The translations under genes and the position numbers were made by a program. A stretch of DNA of 64,000 nucleotides from contig NZ_SRKZ01000008.1 in NCBI RefSeq assembly GCF_004745865.1, positions 142,660-206,659 of the forward strand, in the 5' to 3' direction. The notes under the pieces are model-generated. The model had not been told where the DNA came from and did no database searches. It saw only the letters and a list, made by a program, of their open reading frames with translations. Shown here in pieces: positions 25,992 to 34,112 of this stretch (its first letter is position 1; each line of letters opens with the position of its first letter). This DNA comes from Hymenobacter wooponensis (GTDB taxonomy: Bacteria; Bacteroidota; Bacteroidia; Cytophagales; Hymenobacteraceae).

Positions 25992-26741
25992 ATGCTGAAA
26001 GAAGAACGATTCGATTTTATTCTCAAAGCCCTGCAGGCGGCCAACAAGGTGTCGTTTGAGACGGTAGCGAGCCAGTTGCAGGTGTCAGAAGATACCATTC
26101 GGCGGGACATTGAGGCCCTGAGCCGAAGTGGGCTGCTGGTGAAAGTACGCGGCGGGGCCATCAGCCCGGCCGTTAATCCGCTTTCGTTTCAGGATCGGGA
26201 AGGCCTATTTTCGGATGCCAAGCAGCGAATTGCCCTCAAGGTGCAACCCCTGCTGCAGCGGGCGCAGACGGTGTTTCTGGACGGGGGAACGACGATGCTG
26301 GCCGTCGCCGCCAGCTTGCCCAAGGCGGCTCACCTGCGTATTGTAACCAATAATCTGGCCCTGGTGCCGCTGCTCTCGGCCCACCCGCACGTCGAGCTGC
26401 TGCTGTTAGGCGGGACCTATAACCGGCTGACCCAAACCACGCTGGGCATCCACACCGGACTCGAAGCCCAGAAGTACCGGGCGGACCTCTACCTGCTGGG
26501 CAGCTGCGCCATTGACAGCGAGCGGGGCGTGACGGCGAGCGTGCACGAGGACGGCGAGATGAAACGCGTATTCCTGCGCGCGGCGCATAAAACGGTGGCC
26601 TTGGCCAATCAAGAGAAGCTGGGCACCAGTGATTTTTTCCACGTATGCGACCTGTCGTCGCTGGATGGCCTCATAACCGACCTGCCCAGTGATGACCCGC
26701 GCCTGGACCCGTACCGAAACCACGGGCTCGAGATTCGCTAG
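25992..26741 (+). CDS. DeoR-family transcriptional regulator of sugar metabolism
   Basis: 249 residues. N-terminal HTH (VSFETVASQLQVSEDTIRRD) with the DeoR signature RDIEALSRSGLLVKVRGGA; the C-terminal sugar-phosphate-binding domain contains FLDGGTTMLAVAA, VTNNLALVPLL and LGGTYNRLTQTTLG. These proteins sense a phosphosugar and repress catabolic operons. Here the only neighbour that fits is the dead MFS gene immediately upstream, so the regulator may now be an orphan or act elsewhere. Confidence 0.92.
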   Translation: MLKEERFDFILKALQAANKVSFETVASQLQVSEDTIRRDIEALSRSGLLVKVRGGAISPAVNPLSFQDREGLFSDAKQRIALKVQPLLQRAQTVFLDGGTTMLAVAASLPKAAHLRIVTNNLALVPLLSAHPHVELLLLGGTYNRLTQTTLGIHTGLEAQKYRADLYLLGSCAIDSERGVTASVHEDGEMKRVFLRAAHKTVALANQEKLGTSDFFHVCDLSSLDGLITDLPSDDPRLDPYRNHGLEIR

Positions 26742-27180
26742 GCCTGCCGCACCGTGCTCAGGGGCCAGCGGCTGCTCCGGGCCCGGAAAAACGGCCCCGG
26801 AACTCTGCTAGGGTAGCCATCCCCCGCCAGTGAGCCCCCCATTCCGGGGGCGAAAATAGCTAGTGCCCAGCCGGACCTACCCGCCGCGGTCGAGCAGCCC
26901 GGCCGCAGCCGTACTGACAAAAGCTATGCAACCTGTTCTGCAAAACCTATCGATCGGTGTGCGCTCGTGCAGGCTCCCTATTTTAGCCCGGCCTTCTCTT
27001 AGGTTGTGGTCACCCTCTGTCCATTACGGGGTACTCCCGCTGGGGAGCAAACGGCTGCCTGTTTCATCTGGGCGATGAAGTAGCGCGGCATAGTGGTACC
27101 CCGTGGGCTAAGAGTGCCCGTCACCCCTGGCCAGCAAACCCTACTTCATGCACACCCCCCCTCCCTTTCCCCGCCGTCCT
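26742..27180. other. Intergenic, no gene seen
   Basis: About 440 bp before the CE15-like gene. No open frame with a convincing product; no T-tailed hairpin recognised. It must contain the promoter of the downstream gene. Confidence 0.5.
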
Positions 27181-28722
27181 ATGCGCCTTGTGTTACTTTC
27201 TGTCCTGCTCGTCCTGGCCCGCCTGGCCCCGGCGCAAGTGGCCGCCATCGATAGCAGCCGCTACCCGCGGCCCCGGCAGCTCACGGCCCAGCAAGACCAG
27301 GACTTGATGCTCAAGCAGCTCGGCATCCGCCGCCTGCGGCCGGGGCCGAGCGGCGACGCCACCGCCCCCAATCACGCCAACTACGACGAGGCGCTCGCCA
27401 ACCCCTGCCCCGCGCTGCCCGGTGCCCTCACCACCAAAGCGGGCCGCCCAGTGAAGACGGCGGCCCAGTGGTGGCAGCAGCGCCGCCCGGAAATCGTGGA
27501 AGACTTCGAGCGCGAAGTGTACGGCCGCATCCCCCAACACGTCCCCTCAGTGGCGTGGCGGGTGAAGGTGACCGACCGGGAGTTTATCGGGCGCACCCCG
27601 GCCGTGGTCAAGCAGCTGGTGGGGCACGTTGATAACACCGCGTACCCGCTGCTCCGCGTCGATATCAATATGCTGCTGGTGGTGCCGGCCAACGTCAAAG
27701 GGCCGGTGCCGGTGCTGATGATGCTCGGCTCCGGCTACCCCACGTTTCCGGCGCCCGCCCAGCCCAGTCCCGCCGAGATGGAGCAGCTTAATGCCGCCTT
27801 TAAGGACCTGCTGGGCAAAAGCAACCCCGCGGCCAAAGCTATTTTTGACCGGTACCCGGCCTACGCGCCCCTCACCCGGCTGCCGGGCCCCAACTTCTTT
27901 GCGCCGCCCACCGACCCCTCCCCCACCGAGCAGCTGCTGGCCGCCGGCTGGGGCTACGTGATCCTCGACACCAACAGCATTCAGGCCGACAACGGCGCGG
28001 GCCTTACCAAAGGCATCATCGGGCTGGTAAACAAAGGGCAGCCGCGGCGGCCCGACGACTGGGGCGCGCTGCGGGCCTGGTCGTGGGGCGCGGCCCGCGC
28101 CCTCGACTACCTGGAAACCGACCCGCTGGTAGATGCCAAAAAAGTAGGCATCGAGGGCGTGTCGCGCTACGGCAAAGCGGCGCTAGTAACGCTGGCCTTT
28201 GAGCCGCGCTTTGCCGTGGGGCTCATCGGCTCCTCGGGCAAGGGTGGGGCCACGCTGCACCGGCGCGTATTTGGCGAAGCCGTGGAAAGCCTGACCGGGG
28301 GCGAATACTACTGGATGGCCGGCAACTACCTCAAGTACGGGGCTGCCGAGGCCAACACTGGCCCTAAAACGGGCTGCGACCTGCCCGTCGACTCCCACGA
28401 GCTGCTGGCCCTGTGCGCGCCCCGTCCCACCTTCGTCAGCTACGGCATTCCGGAAAAAGGCGACGCCAACTGGCTCGACCAGCGCGGCAGCTACCGGGCT
28501 ACGGTGGCGGCCGGAGCCGTGTTTAAGCTCCTGGGGGCGAAGGACCTCGGCGTGTCGAACGACTACCAAACCGAGCCCATGCCCCCAATGCTCACCAGCA
28601 AGCTCGAGGGGCAGCTGGCCTGGCGGCAGCACGATGGGGGCCATACCGACGCCCCGAATTATCCGTATTTCATACCGTGGGCCAGCCGCTGGCTGGGCTA
28701 CCCTCGCACGCCCACTCCCTAG
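27181..28722 (+). CDS. Secreted CE15-like esterase (glucuronoyl esterase family)
   Basis: About 513 residues from the ATG of MRLVLLSVLLVLARLAPAQ, which leaves a clean signal peptide; an upstream ATG at 27148 adds 11 residues. The alpha/beta-hydrolase nucleophile elbow is GVSRYGKAAL (consensus GxSRxGK of CE15), with oxyanion-side GVIGSSGKGGATLHRR and late HDGGHTD holding the catalytic His. The N-terminal region contains EDFEREVYGRIPQHVP, found in bacterial CE15-like proteins. Glucuronoyl esterases cut lignin-carbohydrate ester bonds; the exact substrate is unproven. It is monocistronic. Confidence 0.85.
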   Translation: MRLVLLSVLLVLARLAPAQVAAIDSSRYPRPRQLTAQQDQDLMLKQLGIRRLRPGPSGDATAPNHANYDEALANPCPALPGALTTKAGRPVKTAAQWWQQRRPEIVEDFEREVYGRIPQHVPSVAWRVKVTDREFIGRTPAVVKQLVGHVDNTAYPLLRVDINMLLVVPANVKGPVPVLMMLGSGYPTFPAPAQPSPAEMEQLNAAFKDLLGKSNPAAKAIFDRYPAYAPLTRLPGPNFFAPPTDPSPTEQLLAAGWGYVILDTNSIQADNGAGLTKGIIGLVNKGQPRRPDDWGALRAWSWGAARALDYLETDPLVDAKKVGIEGVSRYGKAALVTLAFEPRFAVGLIGSSGKGGATLHRRVFGEAVESLTGGEYYWMAGNYLKYGAAEANTGPKTGCDLPVDSHELLALCAPRPTFVSYGIPEKGDANWLDQRGSYRATVAAGAVFKLLGAKDLGVSNDYQTEPMPPMLTSKLEGQLAWRQHDGGHTDAPNYPYFIPWASRWLGYPRTPTP

Positions 28723-28764
28723 GGCTGCCGTGGCACTTATGATCCTCTTGCTTAGGCCAGTCAG

Positions 28765-29015
28765 CTCCAAAAGCTGTCAGCCCAGGCGCACGGCTGGGAG
28801 CGGCTTGGGCGCCTACTCGCCGAGCAGCACCTCGTACCCAGCCAAGCCAAAGCAGAAGCCATGTTCTTTTATACGGCCGGGCAACGCTACCTGGCTTTTC
28901 TGGCGCAGCTCCCGGCCATAACCAACCGGGTACCCTCGGGCATATTGCGTCATATCTAGGCATCAAGGGCCCTTCGTTCAGCCGCATCCGGGCCCAATTA
29001 GGCACGCAGAAGTAA
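28765..29015 (+). pseudogene. Crp/Fnr-family regulator, C-terminal fragment
   Basis: Reads EAMFFYTAGQRYLAFLAQLP and AITNRVPS, then after a one-base shift GHIASYLGIKGPSFSRIRAQ before the stop. This is the inter-domain helix and HTH of a Bacteroidota Crp/Fnr protein. The cyclic-nucleotide-type domain is absent. One of two such fragments in the window. Confidence 0.75.
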
Positions 29016-29556
29016 GCGTGGCCACCGTTCCCTTCGGCTTCGGCTGTTTCGGCCACGTGCATGATGCTCAACCTTAGTCGGCGAGCAGTTGAGTACCGTC
29101 TGGTTTGCGCAGGACTACCTGCCGTTACACGTTGATGGCTACAGACTCACCCCGTCTACCCCGCCACTGGTTGAAATCCACCTAACGAGGGGTTGGCCGA
29201 CGAACACGAACACTGGCAGAATAGGCGGTGCCGCCTCCTTGCCCGCTGAGTGACTCTAGTGGTAACTGAACCGGGCCCTAGCGTACTGCATCTCAAGACG
29301 GTTGTGTTAACAATTTTCATTTCTAGCTTACCTCTAAGTTCAGCTAAACGAGCAGATGATCTTGGGGATAAGATTGGATAGACAGCTCGCGCGCATGCTC
29401 TGCATTGGTGGTAGCTGGTGACCACGAGACAGCGGCTCCTTCTTTAACCTGCTCTTCCCGCCAAACCCAACGTTAGCTTCCGTTTGTTGCAGTGGGAACT
29501 GCCTCCTCTCCGGCGGCCAGCAGTGCCACCGGTTGGCTGGTGCCCGCCCCTACTTT
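29016..29556. other. Intergenic, no gene seen
   Basis: About 540 bp with stops in all frames and some AT-rich patches (29300-29360). Nothing recognised. Confidence 0.5.
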
Positions 29557-29600
29557 TTACCAAAGGGTAACTTCTTACTGCGCTCCGGGCCGGACTTTTG
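29557..29600 (+). promoter_or_regulatory. TTACC-N4-GGTAA operator and -7 element of the Crp/Fnr gene
   Basis: TTACCAAAGGGTAA (29557-29570) is a perfect 5-N4-5 dyad. GACTTTTG (29593-29600), one mismatch from TAnnTTTG, begins exactly 22 bp after it. The operator covers the -33 position. The same arrangement recurs before the next gene. Confidence 0.6.
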
Positions 29601-29650
29601 TTCGTTGGCGCTGCCGGACGCGGCGCCAGCCTTCTGTATTCCTTGCTGCC

Positions 29651-30274
29651 ATGAACGACTCCCCGCTCACCAACTTTCTGCTGCAATTCCATTATTTCAC
29701 CCCGCAGCAGCTGCGCCTAATTCAGAGCCGGGCCGTGGCCCGCACCTACCAACCGGGCGACTATTTTTCCCAAGCCGGACGGGTGGCGCAGGAAATCGGC
29801 TTCATCGTATCCGGCATTTTTCGCGTCTGCTATTATGACTGCGAGGGCACCGACCACACCAAGTACTTTCTCGAAGAAAACCACTTCGTGGTGGACCTGC
29901 AAAGCTACCAGTACCAGCAGCCCTGCACGGAGTACGTGCAGGCCGTCACCGCAACGCACGTGCTCGTGTTTCAGGCGCGCGCCTGGCAGGAGCTGGGCCT
30001 AACCATGGTGGATTGGCCCCGAGTCGAGCACAAGCTCTTCACGCAGGCGCTGTTAGAGAAGTTGAACCGCCGCAGCGCCCTGGTCAGCCCCAACGGCACG
30101 ACCCGCTACACGCAGTTCCTGACCACGTTCCCGGGCCTGGCCAATCGCATTCCGCTCGCGCAGCTGGCCTCCTACCTGGGCCTGACCCCACAGTCGCTGA
30201 GTCGCATTCGGCGCAACCTGGGCCAACGGCCCGCCGGGCCCGCCATTAGCGAGCCGGGTTCGGGGGGCAACTAG
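29651..30274 (+). CDS. Crp/Fnr-family transcriptional regulator
   Basis: About 207 residues from the ATG of MNDSPLTNFLLQFHYF. The cNMP-binding-like beta roll (QPGDYFSQAGRVAQEIGFIV, YFLEENHFVVDLQSY) lacks the conserved cAMP-binding Arg/Ser set, and there are no N-terminal FNR cysteines, so the ligand is unknown. The HTH is PLAQLASYLGLTPQSLSRIR; the recognition helix has PQSLSR where FNR has TRETISR. The matching palindromes before this gene and the next SDR suggest autoregulation plus control of that SDR. Confidence 0.9.
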   Translation: MNDSPLTNFLLQFHYFTPQQLRLIQSRAVARTYQPGDYFSQAGRVAQEIGFIVSGIFRVCYYDCEGTDHTKYFLEENHFVVDLQSYQYQQPCTEYVQAVTATHVLVFQARAWQELGLTMVDWPRVEHKLFTQALLEKLNRRSALVSPNGTTRYTQFLTTFPGLANRIPLAQLASYLGLTPQSLSRIRRNLGQRPAGPAISEPGSGGN

Positions 30275-30313
30275 CTCACCCCGTTACTTACGCTCGTGCA
30301 GCCGATGGCGTAT

Positions 30314-30357
30314 TTACCCAAAGGTAAGTGGGCCGCACCACCACTGCGAGACCTTTG
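30314..30357 (+). promoter_or_regulatory. TTACC-N4-GGTAA operator and -7 element of the SDR gene
   Basis: TTACCCAAAGGTAA (30314-30327) followed after exactly 22 bp by GACCTTTG (30350-30357), 28 bp before the SDR ATG. Geometry is identical to that before the Crp/Fnr gene. Confidence 0.6.
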
Positions 30358-30385
30358 TGGGGTACTTCACCAACTTGTACTCCCC

Positions 30386-31120
30386 ATGAAACATGTTCTC
30401 ATTACCGGTGCCAACAAGAGCATCGGCCTGGAAACTGCCCGGCTGTTGGCGCAGCAGGGCTATTTTGTCTACCTCGGCTGCCGCGACTTAGTCAAAGGGC
30501 AGCAGGCCGTGGCCCACCTGGCAGAAGCCGGCCTTGCCCACGTCGAGGCTGTTCAACTCGATGTCTGCGATAAAGCCTCCATTCAGGCGGCCGCAAAGAC
30601 TATCCGCGCGAAAACCTCGGTTCTGGACGTGTTGATCAACAATGCGGGCGTGCTGGGCGCGATGCCGCAAAACGCCTTGCTTACCGGCCCTGACCAGATC
30701 CGCGAGGTCTTCGACACCAACTTCTTTGGTCCCATCGAGGTGACGCTGGCCTTTCTGGAGTTGCTAGAGCCGGCGCCGGTGCCCGTTATTGTCAACATCA
30801 CCTCCGGCCTGGCCTCGCTCACGTTGCAAAGCGACCCCACCTGGATCCACGCGCCCTATAAGCTAGCGGCCTACGGCCCCTCGAAAACGGCGCTCAACGC
30901 TCATACGGTCTTTCTGGCCCACGAGCTGCGCGCGAAAGGCTTCAAAGTCAATGCCGTCGACCCGGGCCAGACGGCCACCGACTTTACCGGCCACCAAGGC
31001 GGGGCGGTAACGGATGCGGCTCAGTTCGTCGTGCACTACGCCACGATCGGTGCGGACGGCCCCACCGGGAAGTACTTTAGCCGGGATGCGCCGGCCGGCG
31101 AAACCGAAAGCCCCTGGTAG
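30386..31120 (+). CDS. Short-chain dehydrogenase/reductase (SDR)
   Basis: About 244 residues from the ATG of MKHVLITGANKSIGLETARL. The cofactor motif TGANKSIG, NNAG, catalytic Ser in NITSGLASL and YGPSK (YxxxK) are all present. C-terminal VDPGQTATDFTGHQGG and GPTGKYFSRDA match the group of carbonyl reductases often found beside HxlR or Crp regulators. It is 111 bp downstream of the Crp/Fnr gene with its own promoter. A decayed relative of the same subgroup lies at 33661. Confidence 0.93.
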   Translation: MKHVLITGANKSIGLETARLLAQQGYFVYLGCRDLVKGQQAVAHLAEAGLAHVEAVQLDVCDKASIQAAAKTIRAKTSVLDVLINNAGVLGAMPQNALLTGPDQIREVFDTNFFGPIEVTLAFLELLEPAPVPVIVNITSGLASLTLQSDPTWIHAPYKLAAYGPSKTALNAHTVFLAHELRAKGFKVNAVDPGQTATDFTGHQGGAVTDAAQFVVHYATIGADGPTGKYFSRDAPAGETESPW

Positions 31121-31294
31121 CGCAGGTACCGCAGCAAGGTAAAAGCCCCAGATGGGCGACTCTAGGCCGGTTGGCGGCTGTGAACTGACCGACTACGATC
31201 CTGACCACTGCGGTCCATCACCCATGAAGAAGCTATGAGCGAATGCGTGATGACCGGTTGATCGTTGGGGCCGGAGGGCTGCTTGACATACCAA

Positions 31295-31358
31295 AAAACC
31301 CCGTTTCACTACCTTCTTGCCGCTGTTACAGCATAAGGAGGTAGTGAAACGGGGTTTT
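31295..31358. terminator. Long hairpin between convergent SDR genes (20-bp perfect arms)
   Basis: AAAACCCCGTTTCACTACCT (31295-31314) and its exact reverse complement (31339-31358), with a 24-nt loop. The A-run on the left and T-run on the right fit a bidirectional intrinsic terminator for the two convergent SDR genes. The stem is unusually long for one. Confidence 0.65.
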
Positions 31359-31451
31359 GGGTGGCAATTGTAGATGTAACCTAAGGGGTATCTACGGGGG
31401 GCTGTAATCTGCTCCCGGAGAAGCCGGGTGGCCATGACGAGTACGCCCTCA

Positions 31452-31551
31452 CTTTGGAAACGGGAGTGCTACAACTCTGGGGCAGCAGGTGCACCTAACA
31501 GTTGACGGACAGGAGTACTACTTTCATCTGCTGTTCTACCACGTCCATGGA
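31452..31551 (+). pseudogene. Scrap of a YhcG/DUF1016-type nuclease-like protein
   Basis: After a frameshift, the text QQVHLTVDGQEYYFHLLFYH resembles the PDDEXK core segment of DUF1016 proteins (vGrQy-L-v-g-dfy-DLLFYH). Only about 30 residues remain, and a catalytic Asp in DLLFYH is His here. Assignment is tentative. Confidence 0.35.
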
Positions 31552-31557
31552 GCAGCT

Positions 31558-32385
31558 TTATACCACGGGCACAGTCCCCCCATCAATTAAATAGTTGGCG
31601 CCGGTCAAGTAGGACGCGGCAGGGGAAACCAGAAAATGAACCAGTGAAGCGACTTCCTCCGGTTCGGCCATGCGCCCCATGGGGATGCCGCCCACTTGCG
31701 CCGCCATTTGGTGAAAGGTTTCCTCCGCACTCAGGCCAGAAGTAGCCGCAACCTTCTGAATGAGTCCTTGCATCAGGGGCGTGTTGGTCGCCCCCGGGGA
31801 GACAGTCAGCACGCGGACACCTTGGGGGGCCAGTTCATTCGACAGCGCTTTGCTGTAGGCATTTAGCCCCGCTTTGGAAACGGCGTACGCCAAATTGTGA
31901 TTCCACACGGGCTTTACCCCCGCCACCGACGAAATGTGAATAATCACCCCGCTTTTTTTCGCCAGCATGTGCGGCAACAGCGCGCGGTCCAGCCGAATGG
32001 TCGCCAGCAGGTTCAACTGTAACTCCTGCTCCCAGTCCTGGTCCGTTAAGCAGCTAAAGCCCCCGCGGGGCGCCGTCACGCCGCCAATATTATCGATGAG
32101 AATATCCAGTCCGCCAAACCTTTCGTGGATGGTGTGGGCCAGCTGGTCTACCTGGTGCGGCTGGGTGATATCGGCTTCGATGAACTGGTGGGCCGAATTG
32201 GGCTCCTCGGGCGGCTGGCGGGCGGTAATGATCACCTGGGCTCCGGCTTCACTTAATTTGTCGGCAATGGCTTTGCCAATGCCTTTGGTGCCGCCCGTTA
32301 CTAAAGCCGTTTTGCGGCGAGATCTTGGTACTGCGGTGAGTTGCTTTCCATCTGACTCTTTGTTCTGAATAAAATACAGCCGCAA
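31558..32385 (-). CDS. SDR oxidoreductase with a damaged 5' end
   Basis: The body is a complete SDR: TGGTKGIG cofactor motif, DNIGG, Ser in HISSVAG, YAVSK (YxxxK), and ending LTGANYLIDGG. However, the natural-looking ATG at 32349-32351 (product MESNSPQYQDLAAKR) is one frame off and runs into a stop; homologues normally read 'YQDLxGKTALVTGG' straight through. The given frame can only begin at a TTG (32385), which overlaps a GACCTTTG promoter-like block. Either a one-base deletion near 32318 inactivated it, or there is a sequencing error. It follows the AraC gene at 32534 on the same strand. Confidence 0.75.
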   Translation of the reverse strand: MRLYFIQNKESDGKQLTAVPRSRRKTALVTGGTKGIGKAIADKLSEAGAQVIITARQPPEEPNSAHQFIEADITQPHQVDQLAHTIHERFGGLDILIDNIGGVTAPRGGFSCLTDQDWEQELQLNLLATIRLDRALLPHMLAKKSGVIIHISSVAGVKPVWNHNLAYAVSKAGLNAYSKALSNELAPQGVRVLTVSPGATNTPLMQGLIQKVAATSGLSAEETFHQMAAQVGGIPMGRMAEPEEVASLVHFLVSPAASYLTGANYLIDGGTVPVV

Positions 32386-32533
32386 AGGTCTCAGCCTGCT
32401 CCACCTGGTGGGTAACTCAAATCAATCGAAAAAGTATACAAACCATGCCATTCCCCGCTCTGCCCGGCAGCCGCCCCACCCCAAGAAGCTAGCGTGCGCC
32501 GACGCGGGGCAGCGGGCCCGCGCCGGGGGTGGC

Positions 32534-33415
32534 CTAGGCCTTGCGGCGAAGGGAGAGGGGCGTACGGCCGGTGTGCTTCTTAAAGAAGTTCTGGAAGTAG
32601 GTGGGATACTCGAAGCCGAGGCAAGTGGCAATGCTGGCCACGCTCCAGTCGGTGTGCAGCAGCAGCGCCTTGGCCTCGTCTAGGATGCGGCCGGCAATAT
32701 GGGCCCTTGTGGGCTTGCCCGTCACCTGCTTCACGGCTTTGTTGAGGTGGTTAACCTTCACGGCCAGCCGGTCAGCAAAGTCCTGCGGCGATTTGAGGGG
32801 CAGCTGCTGCGCTGGCAGCTCGATCGGAAACTGGCGCTCGAGCAGTTCCAGAAAGAGCGACGTGAGGCGGGTGGCGGCGTTCTTGGGCTGCAAAACTGGA
32901 TCCGCCGGCTGCAGGTGCAGCGCCTCGTGAATCAGCAGCTGCACGTACGTGCGAATCAGATCGCCCTTGAATGGATAGTCCCCTTGCTGTTCGGTCAGCA
33001 TCTTGTGAAAAATACTCCTGACGTAGGCCGCTTGCGGGGCCGGAAGTTTAAACAGCGGGGGGCTGCCAAGACGAAACAGCGGCGACTTGTGCAGGCTTGC
33101 CGACCGGTCGGCGGTTTTCACAAACTCCTCGGTAAACAAGCAGGCGTAGGCGTGCAGGTGGTCCGTGCGCAGCTCCAGCGAGTACGGAATATGCGGATTG
33201 GTAAAGAACAGGTACGACCCGTCCAGCTCCAGGCTGTGGTGGGCGTAGTGCAGCAGACACTTGCTCTCCAGCAACAGCACCTTGTAATAGTCACGCCGGC
33301 TGAATACCTGCGCCGCCAGCCGGGACTGTTCCGCCGCCGGCAGCGTAAAGTTTTTCTCGTACACCTTAAAGCCTCGCAGCTGTAAGTCGACGAGGGAAGG
33401 GAGGCTAGGGCTCAT
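32534..33415 (-). CDS. AraC-family transcriptional regulator
   Basis: 293 residues, paralogous to the AraC gene at 21566: QVFSRRDYYKVLLLESKCLL and FFTNPHIPYSLELR align with its ligand domain. The C-terminal HTH pair is LAVKVNHLNKAVKQVTGKPT and DWSVASIATCLGFEYPTYFQ, ending in the family motif TGRTPLSLRR. It lies 148 bp upstream of an SDR on the same strand, repeating the AraC-SDR module seen at 21.6-23.4 kb. Confidence 0.92.
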   Translation of the reverse strand: MSPSLPSLVDLQLRGFKVYEKNFTLPAAEQSRLAAQVFSRRDYYKVLLLESKCLLHYAHHSLELDGSYLFFTNPHIPYSLELRTDHLHAYACLFTEEFVKTADRSASLHKSPLFRLGSPPLFKLPAPQAAYVRSIFHKMLTEQQGDYPFKGDLIRTYVQLLIHEALHLQPADPVLQPKNAATRLTSLFLELLERQFPIELPAQQLPLKSPQDFADRLAVKVNHLNKAVKQVTGKPTRAHIAGRILDEAKALLLHTDWSVASIATCLGFEYPTYFQNFFKKHTGRTPLSLRRKA

Positions 33416-33660
33416 GCGCCAAAGGTACAGAAATGGCTAGGCAGCGGCTGGCACGCGCTGGGTGTGGCTCCAGCACTCGCAAGCACCCGACGCCCACCGC
33501 TCTTTTATGCGAGTTGGGTACCGATCAGCCGCAAGTTCGGGCCCCATTTCCACGGGGTAGTCGGGCGTATCATGCTGCCACAGAACGTGGAGGTAGCACG
33601 TGAAAGACGAGCAAAAGGAAGCGAGAGGCTGATGTCAGACTTGATACAGTTGATAAGTAA

Positions 33661-33993
33661 ATGTTGGTTTACGAGCCCATACTGCTCAGTTTAACGAGGA
33701 CCTCGGACGATGCTGGGCGCTTGGGTTTACGCCGTGAAGGGAACCGTCTACCCCCCCTCCCAAACGGCCCTGAATCCTCCGCCGTGGCGCTGGCCTGTGA
33801 ACTGCGGGATACGCCCTGCAATTTGAACCTCGTGTGCCCAGGCCAGGTGGACACCGATTTTGCCGACCACTTACACGAGATCAGGGTCACCGAGGCTGCC
33901 GCCCGCGTGGTGAAAGCCAGGCGGCGGGGGCCGGATAGTTATACCGGGCAATTTTTCGGCCCAGAGCAAGGGGCTGACCCACCTTCTTCGTAA
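33661..33993 (+). pseudogene. SDR C-terminal fragment
   Basis: From about residue 40 the frame reads SSAVALACELRDTPCNLNLV then CPGQVDTDFADHLHE and GPDSYTGQFFGPEQG, matching the last 70 residues of the SDR subgroup at 30386 (AHELRAKGFKVNAVDPGQTA). The Rossmann half and YxxxK are gone. The open frame starts at an arbitrary ATG in unrelated DNA. Confidence 0.7.
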
Positions 33994-34112
33994 GCCGGAA
34001 GCGTACGAGTAGGGTATAGCACGCTCTGCCCTAGTTGTTGCATTACCCGGCCAGAACTTCTGCTCAATCCGGTGGCCGTGAGCGCGCATAACCAAACGGT
34101 TAGCCACCGTTA

